The notes beneath the pieces were generated by a model that did not search any database, had not been told where the DNA came from, and worked only from the letters and a program-made list of their open reading frames with translations. From Paracoccaceae bacterium (GTDB taxonomy: Bacteria > Pseudomonadota > Alphaproteobacteria > Rhodobacterales > Rhodobacteraceae), in contig JALSHK010000023.1 in the NCBI GenBank assembly GCA_026982275.1, positions 1 to 6,549 of the forward strand: 6,549 nt of DNA. The letters are read 5' to 3'. Within the stretch, counting starts at the first letter, position 1. Each line of letters opens with the position of its first letter. Shown in pieces: positions 1-5,873 of this stretch. The position numbers and the translations under genes were made by a program.

Positions 1-765
1 GATCGCGCCGTAACCGTGGCCGCCGCGATCAATCCGCAGGTGCGCACATCCGATATCGCCACGCCGGGCCATGTGTTTCCCTTGCGGGCGCGCGAAGGCG
101 GGGTTTTGGTGCGCGCGGGGCATACCGAAGCCGCCACCGATATTGCCAAGCTGGCGGGGCTTAATCCATCGGGCGTGATTTGCGAGATCATGAACGAAGA
201 CGGCACCATGGCCCGCTTGCCGGACCTGATTGAATTTTCCAAAAAACACAAGCTGAAGATCGGCACGATTTCTGATCTGATCGCTTATCGCCTGCGCCAT
301 GACGAGCTGGTGGTGGAAACCGGCGCGCGAGAGGTGACATCCGAATTTGGCGGCAGATGGCAATTGCGGATTTTCAAGGATACGCTCAAGGATGTGGAGC
401 ATCTGGTGCTTTCCAAGGGCGATCTTTCGGGCGCGCCGGTGATGGTGCGGATGCATGCGGCCAGCCCTTGTGTGGATATGCTCGGTCTGGTCCCCGGCAA
501 GGGCGACGAGCTGCGCAATGCCATGCGCATGATCGCGGATGAGGGGCGCGGCGCGGTAGTTTTGCTGCGCGATATGGCGGCGAGCCTCGGGCTGGATGCC
601 TCGCCCGAGCGCAAGCTGAAACAATACGGGCTGGGGGCGCAGATATTGGCGGCTCTGGGCCTGAAAGATCTGATTTTGTTGAGCAATTCGCCAGAGCCGA
701 ATGTGATCGGGCTGGATGGCTATGGGCTGGCTATTGTAGAAACCCGGCGGATTGAGGGGGCTTGA
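1..765 (+). CDS. ribB: 3,4-dihydroxy-2-butanone 4-phosphate synthase with degenerate GTP cyclohydrolase II-like domain (5' partial)
   Basis: This enzyme converts ribulose 5-phosphate to 3,4-dihydroxy-2-butanone 4-phosphate plus formate, giving the four-carbon unit of riboflavin. It acts in the cytosol. The frame is open from base 1 (visible residue 1 is the Asp of a DRAxTV stretch), so the true start is off the left edge; the GTG at 16 is internal. About 254 residues are visible, against roughly 370 for full RibBA-type proteins. The end of the synthase domain is clear: PGHVFPLRAR at about 22-31, RAGHTEAA at 38-45 with the conserved His41, and CEIMNEDGTMAR at 61-72. From about residue 100 the fold resembles GTP cyclohydrolase II, with KQYGLGAQILAALGL recognisable. 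The zinc-binding Cys cluster is missing: only Cys157 is present near VRMHAAS. The second activity is therefore probably lost, as in the alphaproteobacterial RibBX-like group. The stop is one base before ribH. Confidence 0.93.
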   Translation, partial: DRAVTVAAAINPQVRTSDIATPGHVFPLRAREGGVLVRAGHTEAATDIAKLAGLNPSGVICEIMNEDGTMARLPDLIEFSKKHKLKIGTISDLIAYRLRHDELVVETGAREVTSEFGGRWQLRIFKDTLKDVEHLVLSKGDLSGAPVMVRMHAASPCVDMLGLVPGKGDELRNAMRMIADEGRGAVVLLRDMAASLGLDASPERKLKQYGLGAQILAALGLKDLILLSNSPEPNVIGLDGYGLAIVETRRIEGA

Positions 766-766
766 A

Positions 767-1300
767 ATGGCGATTGAGCATGATGTGATGGCGGCGCCGA
801 AGGTAGATAAGCCGACCCATGTTTTGATCGTGGTCTCGCCCTATTATGGCGCGATTGCGGAGCAGTTGCTTTTGGGTGCGCGGGGGGCAATCGAAGCCGC
901 AGGGGCCAGCCACGAAACCATCGCGGTGCCCGGCGCGCTGGAAATCCCGACCGCGATCCGGCTGGCGGCGGGGCGGTTTAGCGCTTATGTCGCGCTGGGC
1001 TGTGTGGTGCGCGGCGAGACCTCGCATTACGAAACCGTCTGTAATGACAGCTCGCGCGGGTTGATGCGGCTCGGGCTTGAGGGGCTGTGCATCGGCAACG
1101 GGATATTGACGGTGGAAAACATGGCGCAAGCCGAAGTGCGCGCCGAGGCGGCAGGCCAGAACAAAGGCGGCGGCGCGGCGGAGGCGGCGCTGCATTTGCT
1201 GGCCATCAAGCGGCGCTTTACAAAGCCGGAAAAGACCCGTATTGCACCAGCTTCCGCGCCTGTTTTAATGGCCGGAGATGTGGATAAAGGGACAGCTTGA
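767..1300 (+). CDS. ribH: 6,7-dimethyl-8-ribityllumazine synthase
   Basis: Lumazine synthase condenses 5-amino-6-ribitylaminouracil with 3,4-dihydroxy-2-butanone 4-phosphate, the product of the gene just upstream, to give the direct precursor of riboflavin. The 177-residue product has the family landmarks in order: a strand LIVVSPYY at about 20-27, whose Tyr is in the place of the aromatic substrate-stacking residue; VPGALEIPTA at 54-63; GCVVRGETSHYE at 78-89 with catalytic His87; CNDSSRGLM at 92-100; and GNGILTVEN followed by QAEVRA with the conserved Arg125. The AGQNKGGGAA segment at 129-138 is also family-typical. The ATG at 767 is chosen because GAGGGGG at 754-760 sits six bases before it. 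In-frame codons upstream lie inside ribB. ATG 788 is possible but lacks such a site. The one-base gap from ribB and the overlap with nusB indicate one operon with coupled translation. Confidence 0.95.
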   Translation: MAIEHDVMAAPKVDKPTHVLIVVSPYYGAIAEQLLLGARGAIEAAGASHETIAVPGALEIPTAIRLAAGRFSAYVALGCVVRGETSHYETVCNDSSRGLMRLGLEGLCIGNGILTVENMAQAEVRAEAAGQNKGGGAAEAALHLLAIKRRFTKPEKTRIAPASAPVLMAGDVDKGTA

Positions 1301-1788
1301 TGGCCAGCCAGAACGAACGGCGCGCGCGCTCGCAGCAAAAGAAATCTACCGCAAGGCTTTTTGCCGTGCAGGCGCTTTTCCAGATGGAAGCGGGCGATGC
1401 GGGGCTGGAGGATGTGCAGGCGGAATTCGAGACCCATCGTTTTGGCGCCGAAGTGGATGGCGATGTATATGCCGAGGGGCATCTTGAGCTTTTCCGCACG
1501 CTGACCTACCGCGCGGTGGCGGATCAATCCACGATCGACAAGCTGACCGATAGCGCCTTGGTGGCGAAATGGCCGATTGACCGGATCGACCCCACTTTGC
1601 GCGCGCTTTTCCGCGCGGCGGGGGCGGAGCTGGTGGCCAAAGGCACCCCGCCCAAGGTGGCGATTAGTGAATTTGTCGATGTTGCAAAGGCATTTTTTCC
1701 CGATGGCAAAGAGGCGCGCTTTGTGAATGCGGTGCTGGACCATATGGCGCGGGAAGCCAACCCCGAGGCTTTTGAAGCCAAGGCCTAG
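1300..1788 (+). CDS. nusB: transcription antitermination factor NusB
   Basis: NusB binds the boxA RNA with NusE (ribosomal protein S10) and helps RNA polymerase resist termination during rRNA transcription. The 162-residue product is all-helical in character and has the family signatures: ARLFAVQALFQME at about 18-30, WPIDRIDPTLRALFRAAGAEL at about 91-111, and PPKVAISEFVDVAKAFF followed by ARFVNAVLDHMAR at about 117-151. The basic N-terminus (NERRARSQQKK) fits RNA binding. The ATG at 1300 shares its A with the ribH TGA at 1298-1300, and AAGGGA at 1287-1292 is a plausible ribosome binding site inside the end of ribH. A TTG at 1297 could extend the frame by one codon but is unlikely to be used. 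The ribH-nusB pairing is widespread in bacteria. A possible hairpin terminator follows directly. Confidence 0.95.
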   Translation: MASQNERRARSQQKKSTARLFAVQALFQMEAGDAGLEDVQAEFETHRFGAEVDGDVYAEGHLELFRTLTYRAVADQSTIDKLTDSALVAKWPIDRIDPTLRALFRAAGAELVAKGTPPKVAISEFVDVAKAFFPDGKEARFVNAVLDHMAREANPEAFEAKA

Positions 1789-1815
1789 GCTGTAGCGACA
1801 GCAGGGCTTTGCCCT
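1789..1815 (+). terminator. tandem hairpins after nusB, possible terminator
   Basis: Directly after the nusB stop, GCTGT (1789-1793) pairs with ACAGC (1798-1802) around a four-base loop. Immediately beyond, AGGGC (1803-1807) pairs with GCCCT (1811-1815) around TTT. The nearest T run (1843-1847) is too far away for a textbook intrinsic terminator. This could be a weak or processing-type 3' end of the rib-nusB operon. Confidence 0.35.
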
Positions 1816-1833
1816 CTTGGCTGCGCCAATTCA

Positions 1834-1859
1834 CCCAGAGTATTTTTGCAAGAATGAAG
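1834..1859. repeat. Rhodobacteraceae-like intergenic motif
   Basis: CCCAGAG followed by TATTTTTGCAAGAATGAAG lies in the spacer between nusB and the carboxypeptidase gene. It resembles a short motif (CCC-x-GAGTATTTTT-x-AAGATGAAG type) that I recall as common downstream of genes in Rhodobacteraceae genomes, often preceded by a GGGC-rich hairpin as here. Only one copy is in this window, so the repeat status rests on recollection. Its function is unknown to me; association with gene 3' ends is the likeliest reading. Confidence 0.45.
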
Positions 1860-1890
1860 TCGGTGGCTCTGGACATTTGCTGTGCGGGCT

Positions 1891-1923
1891 GGGAAAATCT
1901 GGTGAAACAACCAAGGATTTCCC
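1891..1923 (+). promoter_or_regulatory. hairpin enclosing the Shine-Dalgarno of the M32 carboxypeptidase gene
   Basis: The arm 1891-1899 (GGGAAAATC, one A bulged) is complementary over eight pairs to 1916-1923 (GATTTCCC), which ends at the base before the ATG at 1924. Inside it, TGGT (1900-1903) pairs with ACCA (1910-1913) around the loop GAAACA. The best Shine-Dalgarno match, AAGGA at 1913-1917, six bases before the start, therefore lies within the paired region. The complementarity is read directly from sequence. A role in controlling translation is inference; a DNA operator palindrome is the alternative. Confidence 0.5.
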
Positions 1924-3402
1924 ATGAGCTATGATCTACTCCTCGACCACCTGAAAAAAACCACGGCGCTTGGGCAGGTTTCCGGCCTGCTGGGCTGGGA
2001 TCAGGAAACCCAGATGCCAAGCAAGGGCGGGGTGCAGCGGGCCGAGCATATGGGCGCGCTGGAGGGGGTTTTGCATGCGCGCAGAAGCGATCCGCGCGTG
2101 GCGGAATGGATCGCCGCGATTGATATCGACAAGCTGGATGCGGCGGGCAAAACCAATGTGAGCGAGGCGCAAAAGGCTTATGAGACCGCCACCAAAGTGC
2201 CCGTCGATCTGGCCGAGGCGCTGGCCAAGCATGCGGCGCGCGCGCAAGGGATATGGGCCAAGGCCCGCGCGGCCGAGAGCGTGGCGGATTTTGCGCCGAC
2301 CCTCAAGGAGATGATCAACCTCAAGCGCCAGGAGGCGGCGGCGCGGCAAGCGGGCAATGCCAGCCTTTATGATACCCTTATGGATGATTACGAGCCGGGG
2401 ATGAAAACCGGCGAGATGGCGGCGCTATTGGCAGAGCTTCGCACGGGGCTGGTGGATTTGCGCGGACGGATTGCCGATAGCGGCAAGGTGATGCCCGTAT
2501 TGCAGGGCGATTTCCCCAAGGACCAACAAATGGCCCTGGCGCGGGAGCTGCCCGCGATTTTCGGCTATGATTGGGAGGCCGGACGGATGGATCTTGCGGT
2601 GCATCCTTTTTGCTCGGGCAATGGCGGAGATGTGCGCCTTACCACGCGGGTGGATGAGGGTAATCCGTTTGATTGTATCTATTCCACCATCCATGAAACC
2701 GGCCACGGCATGTATGAGCAGAGCATCCCGAAGGCGGATACGCTGGAGCCGGCTTATAGCTATGCCTCGATGGGGGTGCATGAAAGCCAGAGCCGGATGA
2801 TGGAAAACCAGATCGGGCGGTCGCGCGCTTTTGCCGAGCATCTATTCCCGATGTTCAAGGCGCATTTCGGAGAGATCGGGGTGGATAATGCCGATGATTT
2901 CCATAAGGCGGTGAATAATGTGCGCAGCAGCTATATCCGCACCGAAAGCGACGAGGTGCATTATAACCTGCATATCATGATGCGCTTTGACCTTGAGCGC
3001 GCCTTGATCGAGGGGGAGCTGGAAGTGGAGGATCTTGAAGCCGCATGGAACGAGCGTTTCGAGGCGGATTTTGGCGTGGCGGTGGATAAGCCCTCCAACG
3101 GGGTGTTGCAGGATGTGCATTGGTCGGTCGGGCTGTTTGGCTATTTTCCGACCTATAGCCTGGGCAATATTTATGCCGGCGAGCTTTTTGCCAAGATGCA
3201 GGCCGATATCGGCGGGCTGGATGATATGATTTCCAAGGCCGATCTGGCCGCGCCGCTGGAATGGCTGCATCGCAACGTGCATGATCATGGCCGGATGAAA
3301 ACGCCGGCACAGCTTATCAGGGAAGCGGTCGGTCACAAGGCCGGATCTGCGGCCTTGATGGGGTATCTGGATGCCAAGTTCGGCGATTTATACGAAGGGT
3401 AG
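1924..3402 (+). CDS. M32 family metallocarboxypeptidase (carboxypeptidase Taq type)
   Basis: This zinc carboxypeptidase removes C-terminal amino acids from peptides and probably acts in the cytosol, since no signal peptide is seen. The 492-residue length is typical of family M32. Conserved motifs appear in the expected order: GLLGWDQETQMP near 21-32, HPF at 227-229, DVRLT (the DxRxT motif) at 236-240, the zinc-binding HETGH at 257-261 (ligands His257 and His261, catalytic Glu258), HESQSR with the third zinc ligand Glu287, IRTESDEVHYNLH at 338-350, and GYFPTYSLG at 406-414. The spacing from the first His to Glu287 is 30 residues, which matches the arrangement known from Pyrococcus carboxypeptidase. 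The enzyme is therefore expected to be active. The ATG at 1924 follows AAGGA at 1913-1917, which is buried in a hairpin. The 135-base gap from nusB suggests a separate transcript or weak read-through. A role in peptide recycling is family-level inference. Confidence 0.95.
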   Translation: MSYDLLLDHLKKTTALGQVSGLLGWDQETQMPSKGGVQRAEHMGALEGVLHARRSDPRVAEWIAAIDIDKLDAAGKTNVSEAQKAYETATKVPVDLAEALAKHAARAQGIWAKARAAESVADFAPTLKEMINLKRQEAAARQAGNASLYDTLMDDYEPGMKTGEMAALLAELRTGLVDLRGRIADSGKVMPVLQGDFPKDQQMALARELPAIFGYDWEAGRMDLAVHPFCSGNGGDVRLTTRVDEGNPFDCIYSTIHETGHGMYEQSIPKADTLEPAYSYASMGVHESQSRMMENQIGRSRAFAEHLFPMFKAHFGEIGVDNADDFHKAVNNVRSSYIRTESDEVHYNLHIMMRFDLERALIEGELEVEDLEAAWNERFEADFGVAVDKPSNGVLQDVHWSVGLFGYFPTYSLGNIYAGELFAKMQADIGGLDDMISKADLAAPLEWLHRNVHDHGRMKTPAQLIREAVGHKAGSAALMGYLDAKFGDLYEG

Positions 3403-3461
3403 CACCCGTTGCTATTCTTTAAATGTTATTAGATTCCCTATAGTTCCATCCGGTCAGGTGG
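3397..3461. terminator. convergent spacer with weak hairpins, possible bidirectional 3' ends
   Basis: Only 60 bases separate the stops of the carboxypeptidase (+) and cbbO (-) genes. GGGT (3397-3400, overlapping the stop) can pair with ACCC (3404-3407); alternatively AGCA (3401-3404) pairs with TGCT (3409-3412 region), followed by an AT-rich run. For the minus strand, CCA-CC at 3446-3451 can pair with GG-TGG at 3457-3461 with one bulged base. None is a strong GC stem followed by a T run, so the terminator call is tentative. The middle of the spacer (about 3411-3445) is clearly AT-richer than the genes on both sides. Confidence 0.3.
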
Positions 3462-3462
3462 T

Positions 3463-5793
3463 TTATTTGGTTAGACTCATGAACAACTGCGGCAATTTTT
3501 CCGGCAGCCTTTCAACCTTGTCAACAATCGTATAATTATTGGCGCCAAAAATACGCTCGACATAACGGTCGGCCTCGGGATCAAGGGTCAGGCAATAGCT
3601 CATCACACCGAATTGCTGTAGCTCCTGCACCGCTTTTTTGGCATCCATGCGCAAATATTGCGGATCGCGCTCGTCGATATCGGCCGGCTCTCCATCGGTC
3701 ACCACGATTAGAAGTTTGTGCCGTTCGCTACGTTGCAACAGATGGTTGCCCGCATGGCGCAGGGCCGTTCCCATACGGGTAGACAAGCCGCCCTTCATAC
3801 CCGCAAGGCGGCTTTTGACGTCATCATCAAGGCGCTGGTCAAAATCCTTGAAGCGATAATATTGAACATCATGGCGTCCGTCCGAAGCAAAACCGTGAAT
3901 CGAGAAGGGATCACCAATGCCGTCAATGGCCGCAGCCACAAGCGCGGAAGCCTCGCGGGTCAGTTCCAGCACGGTTTTATCGCTGCCCCGCAGGGTCTCG
4001 TTGGTGGATTCAGACAGATCCAGCAGAACGACAACCGAAAGATCGCGACGGTTTAGCTGGTTGCGCATGGTAATGCGGGTATCGGGCTGCATACCGATGC
4101 GGGACATGACCGCCGCCTCGACCACCGCGTTGATATCCAGCTCGTCACCATCTTCAAGCCGCCGCATACGGGTAATACCCTGAGGGCGCAGCCGGTCAAT
4201 GATCTGTTTTATACGGTGGCTGATCCCTTTATGCTGCGTGAGCACTTTATCAATTATCCCGGGGTCGCCCTTTGACTGCCGGCGTTCATATAATGTGGCC
4301 CAGCTTGGACGGTGCAATTGAACCTTGTAATCCCATTCGTGGTAATGGAACGGGTCCGAGACCGGTTCCTTGCCTTCCATTTCATTATAGGAGACGCCCT
4401 CGTCCTCATAGGGAAACAGCTCTGTGCCAAGCACCCAGATTTCCTGCGCATCGTCGCCGGCTGTCTCGACCTCGACCTCATTGACGAATTCCATAAGCCC
4501 GACATAGCGCCGGACCTGTTTCTGGCTGGCGGAGAGGAAAACATCGGGATTGTCCCAGTTGAAATCCTCCAGCGACCACACAAAGCGGTTATCATCCCGA
4601 TACGGGATATTCAGGCTCTCGAGGATGCGCAAAGAGGGGACCGCGCGGCGATCTGCAAGAATATTGAACAATTCCGTGCCCAGATCCCAGGCTATCTTGC
4701 CTTCGTTATGTTCGTCTTCGATATGGGCATGAAAGCGGCGGACCAGATCATTAACCGCCCCATCTGCCGTAGTCTGCGACGGGTCAAGAAGGGCTATCGC
4801 CGTTTCCTGTAGCAAATCCATGGTTTCATGTTCGTAAGCTGTGTCCAATGGCAGCAGCATGAGGGATTTCCACAGGCCGCGCAGGCCCGGAAATGTGCGA
4901 ATTGCACAATATTCCACACGGGCATCATCGATAAAGCCGATAAAAAACCGCTGCGCCGGAGACAGGGCCTCGGCGGCTTGAGCCATAGTGGTATAGGATA
5001 TGTGGGCTGCCATATGCGCGCACATGGCCCGGTAGAGATCAAGGCCGGAAATATCATGGACATCGTCAACCGCATCGGGCAGGTGCATGGCGCCGCCCTC
5101 TATGAAAGGGCGAAAGCCGATATGGTCGCTGGCGCTCGGGCGCAGGAAAAAAGCGCGCCCCCAGAAAGCCCGCAGATAATAATTGAGCTTGCGCTGGTTG
5201 GAGACAAACAGGGTGCCCCGGCGCTCGCGCTTCATTACCGCTCTGGAATCTTCGCTTTCAAGGCCGAAATAGGCGGCCTGACGCACGAAATCCCGATGGT
5301 AGGCCTCTGATCCGAAATCCACCCAGCGGCGAAGCCCGGTCAGGGTCAGACGGGAAAGCAACTCGTCAATCACCCGGAACATGGGGCGCAGCCCGCGCGG
5401 CGAACGGGCGGCCAGCCGGTGTAGCAATTGCAGATAACCGCGCAACAATTCCGGATCCCCGAGGCGGCGCGCCACCAGAGGCAGGCTGGCCATCATACGG
5501 ACAAGAACCTCGCCAGAGGTCATGGAGGCCAGTTTGAGAATCGCTCCGACAACTTCGCGGATTATATCCTCGCCGCATTCCTTGACCACCTGTGGCATAT
5601 CTTCAAGGTAGGTTGTGAGCAAATCCGGCCCCTTGCCCAGATTGACCATGCCGCGGGCGCCATCAAGGTAATCTGCCAGCCCATAGGGTGACATGGTGCG
5701 CGCGGCTTCGTGAAAGGTGGCATCCAGTGTGCCCTCCAGCACGGGTGCTGTTCGGATCAGCTCTTCGCGGTAATCTTCCAGATCAACGCCCAT
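3463..5793 (-). CDS. cbbO: Rubisco activase adaptor subunit CbbO (VWA domain protein)
   Basis: CbbO is the adaptor of the CbbQO Rubisco activase: it docks on the CbbQ ring and recognises inhibited form I Rubisco through its VWA domain. The product is 776 residues, the usual size for CbbO and larger than NorD (about 630). The N-terminal half is helical. The middle has CAHMAAHISYT with His260 and His264, then FIDDARVEYC at about 287-296. The C-terminal VWA domain (about 585-776) keeps the full MIDAS metal site: DLSES with Asp592, Ser594 and Ser596, then Thr672 in STRMG and Asp700 in VVTDGEP. The ATG at 5793 is chosen because AGGAGG at 5804-5799 lies five bases upstream; a TTG at 5811 would add six residues but leave that site internal. 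cbbO follows cbbQ by 73 bases on the same strand and probably shares its transcript. NorD is the main alternative, judged less likely from length and the CbbQ partner. Confidence 0.88.
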   Translation of the reverse strand: MGVDLEDYREELIRTAPVLEGTLDATFHEAARTMSPYGLADYLDGARGMVNLGKGPDLLTTYLEDMPQVVKECGEDIIREVVGAILKLASMTSGEVLVRMMASLPLVARRLGDPELLRGYLQLLHRLAARSPRGLRPMFRVIDELLSRLTLTGLRRWVDFGSEAYHRDFVRQAAYFGLESEDSRAVMKRERRGTLFVSNQRKLNYYLRAFWGRAFFLRPSASDHIGFRPFIEGGAMHLPDAVDDVHDISGLDLYRAMCAHMAAHISYTTMAQAAEALSPAQRFFIGFIDDARVEYCAIRTFPGLRGLWKSLMLLPLDTAYEHETMDLLQETAIALLDPSQTTADGAVNDLVRRFHAHIEDEHNEGKIAWDLGTELFNILADRRAVPSLRILESLNIPYRDDNRFVWSLEDFNWDNPDVFLSASQKQVRRYVGLMEFVNEVEVETAGDDAQEIWVLGTELFPYEDEGVSYNEMEGKEPVSDPFHYHEWDYKVQLHRPSWATLYERRQSKGDPGIIDKVLTQHKGISHRIKQIIDRLRPQGITRMRRLEDGDELDINAVVEAAVMSRIGMQPDTRITMRNQLNRRDLSVVVLLDLSESTNETLRGSDKTVLELTREASALVAAAIDGIGDPFSIHGFASDGRHDVQYYRFKDFDQRLDDDVKSRLAGMKGGLSTRMGTALRHAGNHLLQRSERHKLLIVVTDGEPADIDERDPQYLRMDAKKAVQELQQFGVMSYCLTLDPEADRYVERIFGANNYTIVDKVERLPEKLPQLFMSLTK

Positions 5794-5797
5794 GATT

Positions 5798-5804
5798 CCC
5801 TCCT
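5798..5804 (-). promoter_or_regulatory. strong Shine-Dalgarno of cbbO
   Basis: AGGAGGG on the minus strand lies just before the ATG at 5793-5791. It fixes that ATG as the start in preference to the upstream in-frame TTG at 5811. A strong independent site fits the fact that cbbO is not translationally coupled to cbbQ, whose stop is 73 bases away. Confidence 0.75.
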
Positions 5805-5821
5805 GACACAATGCGGCCTTC

Positions 5822-5873
5822 CGGCTCAGTGAACCGTAACCGCCAGAATTTTCTGATCCAGCCTTGCTCAGGC
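5822..5873 (-). other. cbbQ-cbbO intercistronic hairpins
   Basis: Read on the minus strand, the spacer holds CGGTTC-ACT-GAGCCG (5836-5822), a six-pair stem with one G-U. It also holds CAGA-AAAT-TCTG (5855-5844), a four-pair stem, and GCCT-GAGCA-AGGC (5873-5861), a four-pair stem spanning the cbbQ stop. No T run follows, so these are not an obvious terminator. They may affect mRNA processing or stability between the two genes. Each stem is short and could be chance. Confidence 0.3.

Noticed and set aside
16..18. GTG as the start of the ribB-family gene
   Set aside because: The frame is open from base 1 and the residues before it (DRAVT) match the conserved interior of the synthase domain, so the gene is truncated by the window.
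1027..1743. Minus-strand open frame of 238 codons opposite ribH and nusB
   Set aside because: Both plus-strand genes are certain by their motifs; the antisense product is rich in Arg, His and Pro and resembles nothing known.
1860..1900. Sigma-70 type promoter before the carboxypeptidase gene
   Set aside because: A TTGCTG at 1877-1882 has no suitable -10 hexamer at 16-18 bases; AAAATCT at 1894 is too close.
4312..5310. Long plus-strand open frames (4312-4812 and 4828-5310) opposite cbbO
   Set aside because: They lie wholly inside a strongly recognised gene on the other strand and show no known motif. GC-rich coding sequence commonly leaves such antisense open frames.
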